Shown one piece after another: positions 1-8,277 of a stretch of DNA of 64,000 bases (its first letter is position 1; every line of letters begins with the position of its first letter). The notes beneath the pieces were generated by a model. The model worked only from the letters and a program-made list of their open reading frames with translations. It did no database searches and was not told the origin of the DNA. This stretch comes from Frigoribacterium sp. PhB116 (GTDB lineage: Bacteria > Actinomycetota > Actinomycetes > Actinomycetales > Microbacteriaceae): the NCBI RefSeq assembly GCF_004364285.1, contig NZ_SOBE01000006.1, forward strand, positions 1-64,000, in the 5' to 3' direction. The translations under genes were made by a program, and so were the position numbers.

Positions 1-95
1 ACGCCGCCGCCCTGCTGAACCAGACCTTCAACACCGACGCCGTCCAGGACGAGATGCTCGTCGGCGTCGCGAAGATCACCGTCGCCACCGAGTAG
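1..95 (+). CDS. C-terminal end of a cut gene (possible HtaA-like secreted protein)
   Basis: An open frame enters from the left edge and stops with TAG at 93-95, giving about 30 residues that end in LVGVAKITVATE. The alternating small/hydrophobic ending resembles the last strand of actinobacterial secreted beta-domain proteins such as HtaA heme-binding repeats, but the fragment is too short to assign. A strong terminator hairpin at 182-210 follows, which fits a true gene end. Confidence 0.55.
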   Translation, partial: AAALLNQTFNTDAVQDEMLVGVAKITVATE

Positions 96-181
96 TACTC
101 GTACTGCTCACCGAGGAGGGCTCATCGAGCAGCCCGCCCGGGTGGCGTCCCCCGTCGGCACCCGCCGACGTTCCCGGTGAA

Positions 182-210
182 GCCCCGTCCCGCACCCTGC
201 GGGACGGGGC
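182..210 (+). terminator. Rho-independent terminator, perfect 13-bp stem
   Basis: Arms 182-194 and 198-210 are perfect complements (GCCCCGTCCCGCA / TGCGGGACGGGGC) around a 3-nt loop, followed by TT. It lies about 87 bp after the stop of the cut gene and should end its transcript. Confidence 0.8.
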
Positions 211-385
211 TTCCCGCGTTCCTCGGCCCGCACCTCCTCGGCACCGCGTCGTGCAGGAGGAGACAGGCCACACCTCCTGAACGGTGCACGACTCAGGACT
301 CTCGCTCCCCCCGCTGCGCGACTCAGGACCGATCTTCCTGAACGAGGAGACGCACGACCGGGGACACACGGGGGCGAGACGACGA

Positions 386-419
386 AGAAGGTCCTCCCCG
401 AGACCGGGGAGGACCTTCT
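386..419 (-). terminator. Terminator of the OpuC-type operon
   Basis: A perfect 15-bp inverted repeat (386-400 and 405-419) with a 4-nt loop lies 21 bp beyond the stop codon of the minus-strand binding-protein gene. On that strand it is followed by a pyrimidine-rich TTCTTC-like run, as expected for a terminator ending the four-gene operon. Confidence 0.85.
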
Positions 420-440
420 ACGTCGGTTCGTGAACGAGAC

Positions 441-1361
441 CTAGAGGAGGTCGTACTCCGTGAGGAACGCGGTGGCGACGCTCGCCGAGTCCTTCTTGTC
501 GACCTGCACCATGGCGAGGTACTCCGTGAGGTTCTCGGTGGTGAGCGCCTCCGAGACGGCGTTGAGCGACTCCTCGACGGTGTCGCTCGACTTGTCCTCG
601 CGGATGATCGGGACGATGTTCTCCGAGAGGAACAAGTTCTTCGTGTCCTCGAGGGTGACGAGGTCGTTCGTCGTGATGGCCGAGTCGGTCGAGAAGAGGT
701 TCGCGACCTCGACGTCGCCGTTCTCGAGCGCGGCGAGCGTCAGCGGTCCGCCGGCGTCGAGGGGCACGAACTCCTTGAAGGTGAGGCCGTAGACCGACTC
801 GAGGCCGACGACGCCCTGCTGGCGCTCCGCGAACTCGGGCCCGCCGGCGAGGCGGAGCTCGCCCGCGACGGGCTCGAGGTCCTCGATGGTCTCGAGGCTG
901 TACTGGTCGGCCGTCGCGCGGGTGACGGTGAGGGTGTCCTTGTCCTCGGCGTCCGACTGGGGCAGCGAGACGATGCCCTCGGGCAGCACGTCCTGCAGCG
1001 CGTCGTACACGTCGTCGGGCGAGGTGACGCCCTCGTCCACGCCGTCGGTCGACAGCGCGGCGAGCAGGGCGCCGTTGTACTCGGGCAGCAGGTCGATCGA
1101 GCCGTCCTCGAGCGCCTTGAGGTAGACCTCGCGGGCGCCGATGTTGAAGGTGCGGCTGACCTTGACGTCCTTGGCCTCGAGTGCCTGGGCGTAGATCTCG
1201 CCGAGCAGCTCGCTCTCGGGGAAGTTCGCCGAGCCGATGGCGATCGTGTCGCTGTCGGACGACGAGCCGCCGCCGGTGCTGGCGGTGGGGTCGGAGCAGG
1301 CGGACAGCGCGAACACGCCGACGCCGATGACGCCGATGGCGCCGAGGAGGGTCTTCTTCAT
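441..1361 (-). CDS. Glycine betaine/choline-type ABC transporter substrate-binding lipoprotein (OpuCC/OsmF family)
   Basis: Extracytoplasmic solute receptor of an OpuC/OsmF-type compatible-solute importer, 306 residues. The N-terminus has a lysine pair, a hydrophobic core and a lipobox (ALSAC), so it is a lipoprotein anchored outside the membrane. The early mature motif GSANFPESELLGEIYAQAL is typical of the OpuAC/ProX-type quaternary-amine receptors. The start at 1361 is chosen over an in-frame codon 27 nt upstream because it begins directly at the signal peptide (MKKTLLG) and an AAGG motif precedes it. It is the last gene of a four-gene operon (ATPase, permease, permease, receptor). The substrate is inferred from family, not visible in the sequence. 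Confidence 0.9.
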   Translation of the reverse strand: MKKTLLGAIGVIGVGVFALSACSDPTASTGGGSSSDSDTIAIGSANFPESELLGEIYAQALEAKDVKVSRTFNIGAREVYLKALEDGSIDLLPEYNGALLAALSTDGVDEGVTSPDDVYDALQDVLPEGIVSLPQSDAEDKDTLTVTRATADQYSLETIEDLEPVAGELRLAGGPEFAERQQGVVGLESVYGLTFKEFVPLDAGGPLTLAALENGDVEVANLFSTDSAITTNDLVTLEDTKNLFLSENIVPIIREDKSSDTVEESLNAVSEALTTENLTEYLAMVQVDKKDSASVATAFLTEYDLL

Positions 1362-1489
1362 GGGGTGTGAGCCTTTGCTCTCGTGCACCTGACGACGATT
1401 CGTTCGGGTGCGGGGGTGTGGGGTGAGAAGGAGGACCAGGAGGTGCTGGTCGAGTTCGAAGAGGCGCGGGCCGGGAGGCGCGCGCCAGG

Positions 1490-2212
1490 TCAGGAGGACG
1501 CGCCGTCGCGCGCCGCCAGCGCGGTGCCGACGCGGCGCCGGGGGATGCGCCCGGTGAGGCCGGGCGACACGACGAGCCGCTGCGTGCCCGCGGCGAGGAG
1601 GTCGAGCACGATCGCCAACGCGGCCACGACGACGGCGCCCGCCACGACGCGGCCGTAGTCGTTGAGCGACAGCCCGTCGATGAGCAGCCGGCCGAGGCCG
1701 CCGATGCCGACGTAGGCGGCGACGGTCGAGGTGGCGACGAGCTGCAGCAGCGCATTGCGGAGGCCGGACGAGATCAGCGGCAGCGCGATCGGCACCTCGA
1801 CCCCGAAGAGCACCTGCAGCGGCCGCATCCCCATGCCCCGGGCGGCGTCGATCGCGGCCGGGTCGACCGCGCGGATGCCCGCGTACGTCGTGGTGAGGAT
1901 CGGCGGGATCGCCAGGATGACCAGGGCGATCAGCACCGGCCCGAAGCCGAGGCCCATGATCACGACGAGCAGGATGATGAGGCCCAGCGTCGGCAGCGAC
2001 CGGCCGGCGTTCGCTGCGTTGATCGCGATGAACGACCCCTTGCCGGTGTGGCCGATGTAGAGACCGAGGGGCAGGGCGATCACGGCCGCGACGACGAGCG
2101 CCTGCACCGTGTACCAGAGGTGCGTCAGCACCAGCTCGGGGATCGAGGCGCGCACGCCGCCGCCCTGCCAGTTGGCGGGGTCGAGCAGGTAGCCGAGCAG
2201 TCCGTCGCTCAT
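1490..2212 (-). CDS. OpuC-type ABC transporter permease (second of two)
   Basis: Inner-membrane permease of the compatible-solute importer, 240 residues with about five to six hydrophobic segments. The binding-protein-dependent transport signature is the EAA-loop stretch around AAIDAARGMGMRPLQVLFGV, followed by the conserved LPLISSGLRNA segment. The start ATG overlaps the stop of the upstream permease gene by 4 nt (ATGA), so the two are translationally coupled and probably form a heterodimeric pore. A 128-nt gap separates it from the receptor gene. Confidence 0.9.
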   Translation of the reverse strand: MSDGLLGYLLDPANWQGGGVRASIPELVLTHLWYTVQALVVAAVIALPLGLYIGHTGKGSFIAINAANAGRSLPTLGLIILLVVIMGLGFGPVLIALVILAIPPILTTTYAGIRAVDPAAIDAARGMGMRPLQVLFGVEVPIALPLISSGLRNALLQLVATSTVAAYVGIGGLGRLLIDGLSLNDYGRVVAGAVVVAALAIVLDLLAAGTQRLVVSPGLTGRIPRRRVGTALAARDGASS

Positions 2213-2862
2213 GCGGCGATCCTCCCTGCCACGCGGGTCCAGGGCGTCACGCGCCGCTGGACCAGCACGATGATCCCGTCGCAGACGGCGGCGAGCAGCA
2301 CCGAGAGCACGATGCCGACGACGATCGGCGGCGTGTAGTTCAGCTGCTGCCCGCGGGTGAAGAGGGCGCCGAGGCCGCCGACGCCGATCAGGGCACCGAC
2401 GCTGACGAGGCTGACGTTGGCGACGGTCGCGACGCGGAGCCCCGCGAGCATGACCGGCAGCGCGATCGGCAGCTCGACCGAGACCAGGCGCCGGAGGCGG
2501 CGGTAGCCCATCGCCGAGGCGGCCTCGGTCACGAGCGGGTCGACCGACTTGAGGCCGTCGGCCACGACCCGCACGAGCAGCGCGATCGTGTAGACGCTGA
2601 GGGCGATGATGATGTTCAACGGCGACAGGATCTGGATGCCCACGATGGTCGGCACGAGCACGATCAGGGCGATCGACGGCACCGCGTAGAGGATGCCGCT
2701 GAGGTTGAGCAGCGGGTGGTAGAGGAACCCGAAGCGGACCGCGAGGTAGCCGATCGGCAGCGACACGACGATGCCGATCAGCACCGGGACCAGCGCCAGG
2801 AACACGTGCTGCGAGAGGGCGGCCTGGATGACCGCGACGTTGTTCTGCAGGTACTGGATCAC
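2209..2862 (-). CDS. OpuC-type ABC transporter permease (first of two)
   Basis: Inner-membrane permease, 217 residues. The EAA-type loop reads TEAASAMGYRRLRRLVSVEL and is followed by PVMLAGLRVAT, which should dock onto the ATPase. The start is the GTG at 2860-2862 (VIQYLQNN); it overlaps the ATPase stop codon by 4 nt (GTGA). The frame stays open far upstream through the ATPase gene, but nothing there resembles a permease. It pairs with the permease at 1490-2212. Confidence 0.9.
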   Translation of the reverse strand: MIQYLQNNVAVIQAALSQHVFLALVPVLIGIVVSLPIGYLAVRFGFLYHPLLNLSGILYAVPSIALIVLVPTIVGIQILSPLNIIIALSVYTIALLVRVVADGLKSVDPLVTEAASAMGYRRLRRLVSVELPIALPVMLAGLRVATVANVSLVSVGALIGVGGLGALFTRGQQLNYTPPIVVGIVLSVLLAAVCDGIIVLVQRRVTPWTRVAGRIAA

Positions 2863-3917
2863 GCCGGGTCGACCTCCCGTCGACGGCGGGCTTCCAGCTG
2901 CTGCATGAGGCTGGTGTGGCGGATCACGCCGTCGGCGACCCCGTTCTCGTCGACGCGGACGACGACGCCGACCGGCGACGTGATCGCGAGGTCGGTCACG
3001 AGGCGCAGCGAGTCCGTGGTCTGGAACGCGCCTCCGGTGGGGGTCGGGGTGGCGGTCGACCCGAGACCGGCGCCCGTCCAGCCGAGGGGCCGGCCGGCCT
3101 GGTCGAGCACGAGCTGCTCGGGCCCGGTCGTCACCTCGGACAGGGGCGCGACGTCGAGGCTCGCGGCCGAGTCGAACGAGAGGCTGCGGAAGCCGCGGTC
3201 GCGGCCGACGAAGCCCGCGACGAAGTCGTCGGCCGGGTTCGCGAGCAGCTCGCGCGGGGTGGCGAACTGGGCGAGGCGGCCGCCCTCCTGGAACACGGCG
3301 ACGTTGTCGCCCAGCTTGATCGCCTCGTCGATGTCGTGGGTGACCATCGCGATGGTCTTGCCGAGGTCGCGCTGCAGCCGCAGGAACTCGGCCTGCAGGC
3401 CCTCGCGGACGATCGGGTCGACGGCGCTGAACGGCTCGTCCATGATCATCACCGGCGGGTCGGCGGCCAGGGCGCGGGCGACGCCCACGCGCTGCTGCTG
3501 ACCACCGGAGAGCTGCACCGGGTAGCGGTCGGCCATCGCCGAGGTCAGCCCGACCCGTTCCATGAGCTCGACCGCCGTGGCGCGGGCCGCCTTCTTGCTC
3601 GTGCCGACGAGGGCGGGCACCGTCATGATGTTCTCGACGATCGTGCGGTGCGGGAACAGGCCGGCGGCCTGGATGACGTAGCCGATGCCGCGGCGCAGCA
3701 GCGCCTCGTCCTGGCCGGCGACGTCGACGCCGTCGATGAGCACGCGGCCGGTCGACGGCGTGACCATGCGGTTGATCATGCGCAGCGAGGTGGTCTTGCC
3801 GCAGCCGGAGGGGCCGACCAGGACCGTGAGCTCGCCGGTCGGCAGCTCCATGTCGAGCTGCTCGACGGCGACCGTGCCGTCCGGATAGACCTTGCTGACG
3901 CCCTCGAACGTGATCAT
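2859..3917 (-). CDS. OpuC-type ABC transporter ATP-binding protein with C-terminal CBS-like domain
   Basis: Drives uptake of glycine betaine, choline or a related solute, 352 residues. Visible motifs are Walker A GPSGCGKTTS, signature LSGGQQQRVGVARAL and Walker B VMIMDEPF followed by a switch His (VTHDIDEA). The last ~100 residues resemble a CBS-type regulatory segment, as in OpuCA, which senses ionic strength. The start at 3917 (MITFEGVSK) has an AAGGAG Shine-Dalgarno 8 nt upstream; longer in-frame starts would add a low-complexity Arg-rich extension. First gene of the operon; the promoter must lie in 3918-4182. Confidence 0.92.
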   Translation of the reverse strand: MITFEGVSKVYPDGTVAVEQLDMELPTGELTVLVGPSGCGKTTSLRMINRMVTPSTGRVLIDGVDVAGQDEALLRRGIGYVIQAAGLFPHRTIVENIMTVPALVGTSKKAARATAVELMERVGLTSAMADRYPVQLSGGQQQRVGVARALAADPPVMIMDEPFSAVDPIVREGLQAEFLRLQRDLGKTIAMVTHDIDEAIKLGDNVAVFQEGGRLAQFATPRELLANPADDFVAGFVGRDRGFRSLSFDSAASLDVAPLSEVTTGPEQLVLDQAGRPLGWTGAGLGSTATPTPTGGAFQTTDSLRLVTDLAITSPVGVVVRVDENGVADGVIRHTSLMQQLEARRRREVDPA

Positions 3918-4182
3918 CTGTTCTCCTTGCCTGTCGGAACCGTGGTGGCCGGGTGTTCGACATGACCGGTAGAACAGCCATACATCGACCATTGTCGCCG
4001 ATTCCTGGTCGGTGCGCGGCGATCGAGGCCTGATCGTGACCTTGGGGGCTTGCGTTCCGTACGGAGCGAGGGAAGTTGCCCGTGGGATCCGAGCCCGAGC
4101 CCGCCTCCGAGCCTGGGCGGGACGGGAACTCAGCGTGACCGTGGTGAGCACGCCCGACGGGCGCAGGGCGGAGGATCGGAGC
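3918..4182. promoter_or_regulatory. Divergent promoter region between the OpuC operon and the MaoC gene
   Basis: 265 bp between divergent genes. The centre carries a perfect 10-bp palindrome TCCGTACGGA (4056-4065) extended imperfectly to GCGTTCCGTACGGAGCG, a plausible dimeric regulator site. AT-richer pieces at 3965-4000 may hold the operon promoter, but no consensus -35/-10 pair is convincing. Confidence 0.35.
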
Positions 4183-4665
4183 ATGACCGAACGCCCCGCC
4201 GTCCCCGTGGCCGACCGCACGCTCTCCGACTACGCGCCCGGGCTGGTGGAGACGCACGGGCCGCTCGAGGTGACCGAGTCCGAGATCGTGGCGTTCGCCT
4301 CCTCCTTCGACCCCCACGACATGCACGTCGACCCGGAGGCTGCGAGGAGGAGCCCGTTCGGCGGCCTCATCGCCAGCGGCTGGCACACGACGGCGCTGAT
4401 GATGCGGCTGATGGTGGGCGGGTTCCTGAACCAGCGGGCGAGCGTCGCCTCGCCCGGCGTCGACGAGCTGCGCTGGCTGCTGCCGGTGCGGCCGGGCGAC
4501 CTGCTGCGGGCGCGGTTCACGGTGCTCTCGTCGCGGATCTCTGCGTCGAAGCCCGACCGCGGCCTCGTGCGCACGCGCATCGAGATGCTGAACCAGCGCG
4601 ACGAGGTCGTCATGTCGCAGGTGATGATGAACCTCGTCCTGCGCGACCTGCCACCCTTCGCCTGA
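4183..4665 (+). CDS. MaoC-like hydratase (R-specific enoyl-CoA hydratase fold)
   Basis: Hot-dog fold protein of 160 residues. The hydratase-2 signature is visible: FDPHDMHVDPEAARRSPFGG followed by LIASGWHTTALMMRL, where the Asp/His pair of the motif should activate water across an enoyl-CoA double bond. The start ATG at 4183 is preceded by GGAGGATCGGA; in-frame starts further upstream lack this. Monocistronic, about 58 bp from the alcohol dehydrogenase. The physiological acyl substrate cannot be told from sequence. Confidence 0.85.
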   Translation: MTERPAVPVADRTLSDYAPGLVETHGPLEVTESEIVAFASSFDPHDMHVDPEAARRSPFGGLIASGWHTTALMMRLMVGGFLNQRASVASPGVDELRWLLPVRPGDLLRARFTVLSSRISASKPDRGLVRTRIEMLNQRDEVVMSQVMMNLVLRDLPPFA

Positions 4666-4723
4666 CCTGGATACAGCCGACAGGTGTCGGGCACGGGTGA
4701 CGCGCCCGGCGTAGCCTCTGGCC

Positions 4724-5767
4724 ATGAAGGCACTCCAGTACACGAAGATCGGTCAGCACCCCGAGGTCGTCGAGATCGAGAAGCCGTCGCCCGGCCCCGG
4801 GCAGGTGCTGCTCAAGATCACCGCGGCCGGCGTCTGCCACAGCGACGAGTTCGTCATGGGCCTCAGCGAGGAGGACTACACGGCGGGCGGCTACCCCCTC
4901 CCCCTGACGCTCGGCCACGAGGGCGCCGGCGTCGTCGACGAGCTCGGCGAGGGCGTCGAGCACCTGCAGATCGGCGACGCCGTCGCCGTCTACGGCCCGT
5001 GGGGCTGCGGCCGCTGCCGCCCCTGCTCGCAGGGCAAGGAGAACTACTGCGTCAACGCGGCGGCCGAGGGCATCAAGCCCCCCGGCCTCGGCGCCCCCGG
5101 CTCGATGGCCGAGTACATGATCGTCGACGACCCGCGCCACCTGGTGCCGCTCGGCGACCTCGATCCCGTCCAGAACGTGTCGCTCACCGACGCCGGCCTC
5201 ACGCCGTACCACGCGATCAAGACCTCGCTCCCGAAGCTCGGGGCGGGCACCTTCGCCGTCGTCATCGGCACCGGCGGACTCGGGCACGTCGGCATCCAGA
5301 TCCTCAAGGCGCTCTCGGGGGCGCAGATCATCGCCCTCGACGTCAGCGACGAGAAGCTCGAGCTGGCCACCCACGTCGGCGCCGACCACGTGCTGATCAG
5401 CGACGAGCACGCGGCCGACGGCATCCGCGAGCTCACGGGCGGGCTGGGCGCGAACGCCGTCTTCGACTTCGTGGGGGCGCCTCCCACGGTGGCCCTCGCC
5501 ACGTCGGTCGCCGCCTCGGAGGCGGACGTCACCCTCGTCGGGATCGGCGGCGGCACCGCTCAGGTCGGCTTCGGCTCGATCGCCTACGACGCCGCCGTCC
5601 GGGTGCCGTACTGGGGCAGCCGCTCCGAGCTGATCGAGGTGCTCGACCTCGCCCGGTCGGGCCGCGTCTCGGTCGAGACGCAGCGGTACTCGCTCGACGA
5701 CGGCCCGGCCGCGTACGAGGCCCTCGCGGCCGGCACGGTCCGCGGCCGCGCGGTCATCGTCCCGTAG
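4724..5767 (+). CDS. Zinc-dependent NAD(P) alcohol dehydrogenase
   Basis: Medium-chain dehydrogenase of 347 residues that oxidises alcohols or reduces aldehydes. Catalytic zinc ligands appear in GVCHSDEF and LGHEGAG; the structural zinc loop is CGRCRPCSQGKENYC; the nucleotide-binding Rossmann turn is GTGGLGHVGIQI. There is no Shine-Dalgarno before the ATG; instead a -10-like TAGCCT (4712-4717) ends exactly 6 nt before it, so a leaderless mRNA is likely. A long perfect palindrome at 5806-5862 follows the stop. Confidence 0.9.
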   Translation: MKALQYTKIGQHPEVVEIEKPSPGPGQVLLKITAAGVCHSDEFVMGLSEEDYTAGGYPLPLTLGHEGAGVVDELGEGVEHLQIGDAVAVYGPWGCGRCRPCSQGKENYCVNAAAEGIKPPGLGAPGSMAEYMIVDDPRHLVPLGDLDPVQNVSLTDAGLTPYHAIKTSLPKLGAGTFAVVIGTGGLGHVGIQILKALSGAQIIALDVSDEKLELATHVGADHVLISDEHAADGIRELTGGLGANAVFDFVGAPPTVALATSVAASEADVTLVGIGGGTAQVGFGSIAYDAAVRVPYWGSRSELIEVLDLARSGRVSVETQRYSLDDGPAAYEALAAGTVRGRAVIVP

Positions 5768-5805
5768 CGCGCACGCGAGCCCGGGCGGGCCGGGCCTCTG
5801 CCCGT

Positions 5806-5862
5806 CGAGGTGACGCGTCGCGGGGGTCCGGCCGGCTCTGACCCCCGCGACGCGTCACCTCG
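5806..5862. repeat. Family A 3'-end palindrome, copy 1 (perfect 23-bp arms)
   Basis: Arms 5806-5828 and 5840-5862 are perfect complements around an 11-nt loop. The core TGACGCGTCGCGGGGGTC recurs at 35898-35964, with a diverged relative at 8205-8267. It lies 38 bp after the alcohol dehydrogenase stop. There is no T-tract, so it is not a textbook terminator. Confidence 0.85.
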
Positions 5863-5878
5863 TTCGCGTCGCGAGCGC

Positions 5879-5938
5879 GTGCGCGAGTGCGCGAGTGCGC
5901 GAGTGCGGGTGCGCGAGTGCGCGAGTGCGGGTGCGCGA
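5879..5938. repeat. Tandem octamer array GTGCGCGA
   Basis: Six perfect GTGCGCGA units (5879, 5887, 5895, 5909, 5917, 5931) interrupted by two GTGCGG hexamers (5903, 5925). It starts 16 bp after the family A palindrome. Slippage-prone; length is expected to vary between strains. Confidence 0.9.
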
Positions 5939-6134
5939 GGTCGGGATCGGTCGTTCGGATGAGCCGAGCGAGGGCGCTCGGCGCGTGCGGCTCATCCCTC
6001 CGGACCGAACCGGACGCCGTGCGGACGGGACCTGCCCGGATCCCTCGACCCGCGCCTCCTGGTGCTCGTAGCGTCCGGAGGGTCGGCACCGCGACGCACC
6101 GTCGCACCCCGCCGACCCGACCGAGGAGCACCTC

Positions 6135-6920
6135 ATGGACCAGGACAGCCCCACCACGCAGACCAGCACCACCCGCACCAGCCCGACCGCCCGCACCGCG
6201 CCCGGCACGAGCCGCGGCGCCTCGTTCCGCCGCGCGGGAGTCGTCGCCGTCGTCGCCTGCGCCGTCACCGGCTCCGCGCTGGGCCTCGGGGCAGCGGGCG
6301 CCTTCGCCACCGACGGCGCGGCCCCGGCCACGTCGTCGGCGCAGGTCGCGGCCGACGCCGCCGCAGCACAGGCCGCGGGCACCGCGAAGGGCGAGCAGAC
6401 CCCGCTGCCGAAGATCACCTACAGCCAGGCCGACCTCGCGGCCTTCGCCGCCTCGCCTTACGCGGACGACGCGCTCAACCTCGCCGTCGTCTGGGGCACG
6501 CCCGACGTCGCCACGGCGAAGGGCAAGGCCGGCGCCGCAATCACGGCCGGCACCCCGCTGCCGTTCGGTCCCGACGACGCCCCCGCCGCCTCGTACACGG
6601 ACGACCAGCAGCTCGCCGCGTTCTTCCTCGGCGGCGCGAGCTGGCAACAGGCCCTCGGGCTGGCGGTCGCCTGGGGCGAGCCCAGCGTCTACCCGGTGAA
6701 GAGCACCATCGGCGCGACCCTGCTGGCCCACGAGGAGGTGCAGCCCGCACCCGCGACCTTCACCGAGGACCAGCAGGTCGCCGCGTTCACCGCGAGCGGC
6801 TACACCGAGGCGAACGCGACCGAGCTCGCCTCGATCTGGCAGAGCGGCTCCGTGCGCGAGGCCGAGGCCCGGGCCGGGGCGGCGCTGCTCGCCGGCGACA
6901 GCCTGCCGGTCGTCCCCTGA
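6135..6920 (+). CDS. Exported or membrane-anchored protein with three internal ~55-residue repeats
   Basis: Not a family I recognise; 261 residues. A Ser/Thr-rich cytoplasmic head (1-33) precedes one hydrophobic segment (about 35-60) ending AFATDGA, either a signal peptide or an anchor. The rest is three repeats starting YSQADLAAFAAS (about 96), YTDDQQLAAFFLGG (about 154) and FTEDQQVAAFTASGY (about 211). Each contains a W (VVWGTP, VAWGEP, SIWQSG), then a region ending in GAxLLAG-like residues and LPxxP. Strong GAGGAG site before the start. It sits 8 bp before the amidoligase gene, so the two are almost certainly co-transcribed. Confidence 0.85.
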   Translation: MDQDSPTTQTSTTRTSPTARTAPGTSRGASFRRAGVVAVVACAVTGSALGLGAAGAFATDGAAPATSSAQVAADAAAAQAAGTAKGEQTPLPKITYSQADLAAFAASPYADDALNLAVVWGTPDVATAKGKAGAAITAGTPLPFGPDDAPAASYTDDQQLAAFFLGGASWQQALGLAVAWGEPSVYPVKSTIGATLLAHEEVQPAPATFTEDQQVAAFTASGYTEANATELASIWQSGSVREAEARAGAALLAGDSLPVVP

Positions 6921-6928
6921 GCCGGGCC

Positions 6929-8206
6929 GTGACGACGCCGACCGGGCACGACGGGACGACGCACGACCCCGCCGGGCCCGCGCACGGCCGGACCGGCACG
7001 GCACTGCGGCGCCGGATCGGCGTCGAGATCGAGCTGATCGCCCCACCCGGCGTCGATCGCGGCGTGCTCGCCCGACGGGTCGCCCTCGCCTCGGGCGGGG
7101 CGGCCCGTCGGGTCTTCCACACCGACTCCGAGCCCTCGCTCGTGCCGGGGATGGGCCACTTCTGGCACCTGACACCGGCATGGGAGGTGTCCGACGCGCG
7201 CGGCGCGCCCGTCGCCTCCTTCGTGGACGACATCACGATCGCCGACGACCTGCGACGCGAGCACGAGGAGGCGCGGGCCGGGAGGGCAGGGGCCGTCACC
7301 CTCGCGCCGTCGTCCCCGGGCCTCTGGCGCGTCCTCTCGGACGACCCTCGCCTCCTCCGCCTCGTGGCCGACCACAGCGACCCGGCCGCCCCCGTCGCGC
7401 AGTCGCTCGACGCGGCTGCGCGGCTCTTCGGCACCGACGTCGAGGTCGTCGGCGGCGTCCGGCGGCTGCGCGACCGCTCGGGGGCGAGCATCGCGATGGC
7501 GGCCCCGCTCGCCCCGGGCCGCGAACGGCCGTGCGAGATCGTGACGGCTCCCCTGGTCGTCGACCACGAGGTGGCGCTGGAGGCGCTGCTCCGGCCCGCG
7601 AGGGAGCTCGGCTTCACCGTCCCCGTCGAGGCCGCCGTGCACCTGCACGTCGACGGGGCGCCGTTCCGCTCGGCGCATGCGTTCGCCAACCTGGTGCGGC
7701 TCTTCGGGCATTGGCGCGGGGCCCTGCACGAGCTGCTCGAGACGAACCCGGCCTGCACGAGGCTCGCGCCGATGCCGCCCGCGGTGCTCGCGCTGGTCGA
7801 GGAGGAGGCGGCCGCCTGGGCCGCGGCGACGAGCGCAGCCCGGACAGGCGCCGACGCCGAGGACGACGTCGTGACGACCGCAGGAGACGACGCGACGACC
7901 GCAGGAGGCGCCGCCTCAGCCGAGCGCTGGCACCGCCTCCAGCAGGCTGCCGCCCGCACCGGCCTGCTCAAGTACATGGACGTGAACCTCACCGCCCTGC
8001 TCACGGACGCCCCCGTGCGCGACACGGTCGAGGTGCGGATCCTGCCCGGCTCGCTCTCCGCCTCCGACATCACGGGCCGGGCCCGGCTCGTCGAGGGCCT
8101 GCTCGACCGCTGCCTCGAGGAGGCGCCCCTCCCGCGCCCGACGACCGCCTCCTCCCCTGCCGCTGCGGCCGCCGAGCTCCTCGCGCTCGCGCGCACCCGC
8201 AGCTGA
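6929..8206 (+). CDS. Amidoligase enzyme (PF12224-like)
   Basis: 425 residues. The N-terminal GVEIEL strand and the C-terminal VEVRILPGSLSASDI block are hallmarks of the glutamine-synthetase-fold amidoligases, which join an amino or amine group to a carboxylate using ATP. The conserved middle His-rich strand AAVHLHVDGAPF fits the metal/ATP site. The start is the GTG at 6929, since no nearer ATG exists and the protein-like sequence begins there. The acidic Asp/Thr-rich stretch near 310-330 is a linker. Partners often found with this family (glutamine amidotransferase, gamma-glutamylcyclotransferase) are absent; its only neighbour in the operon is the three-repeat protein. Substrate unknown. Confidence 0.8.
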   Translation: MTTPTGHDGTTHDPAGPAHGRTGTALRRRIGVEIELIAPPGVDRGVLARRVALASGGAARRVFHTDSEPSLVPGMGHFWHLTPAWEVSDARGAPVASFVDDITIADDLRREHEEARAGRAGAVTLAPSSPGLWRVLSDDPRLLRLVADHSDPAAPVAQSLDAAARLFGTDVEVVGGVRRLRDRSGASIAMAAPLAPGRERPCEIVTAPLVVDHEVALEALLRPARELGFTVPVEAAVHLHVDGAPFRSAHAFANLVRLFGHWRGALHELLETNPACTRLAPMPPAVLALVEEEAAAWAAATSAARTGADAEDDVVTTAGDDATTAGGAASAERWHRLQQAAARTGLLKYMDVNLTALLTDAPVRDTVEVRILPGSLSASDITGRARLVEGLLDRCLEEAPLPRPTTASSPAAAAAELLALARTRS

Positions 8207-8267
8207 TCGAGGTGACGCCCCGAGGGGGTCGCGGACCTCGCGACCCCGCGTCGGCGTCACATCGATC
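8205..8267. repeat. Family A-like 3'-end palindrome, copy 2 (imperfect)
   Basis: Arms 8205-8233 and 8239-8267 pair at about 24 of 29 positions. They share GAGGTGACGC and GGGGGTC with family A. The left arm begins inside the amidoligase stop codon and the right arm ends 10 bp before the stop of the convergent lipoprotein gene, so it could serve both transcripts. Confidence 0.75.
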
Positions 8268-8277
8268 GCCCCGAGGG

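Larger units (their letters stand above)
96..440. other. 345-bp gene-free spacer with short repeated motifs
   Basis: Contains two terminators (182-210 and 386-419). Between them (about 255-360) short motifs recur: CGACTCAGGAC occurs twice, CCTGAACG twice, and GGAGACGCACGAC- and GCAGGAGGAGACAGG-type pieces flank them. This looks like a degraded repeat cluster. No credible coding frame is seen. Confidence 0.6.
5768..6134. other. 367-bp spacer with palindrome and octamer tandem repeat
   Basis: Gene-free. Holds the perfect palindrome at 5806-5862, the GTGCGCGA tandem array at 5879-5938, then about 190 bp of unique sequence that should contain the promoter of the repeat protein at 6135 and ends in a GAGGAG ribosome-binding site (about 6121). 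Confidence 0.7.

Noticed and set aside
2209-4743. Very long minus-strand open frames (844 codons and similar) over several genes
   Set aside because: High G+C keeps shadow frames open. They have Arg/Pro/Ala-rich translations without domains; the real genes are the shorter frames with motifs.
5806-5862. Reading the long palindromes as ordinary rho-independent terminators
   Set aside because: They lack a T-tract, arms are longer than needed, and their sequences recur in families, unlike the unique hairpins at 182, 386, 26180 and 33563 that do look like terminators.
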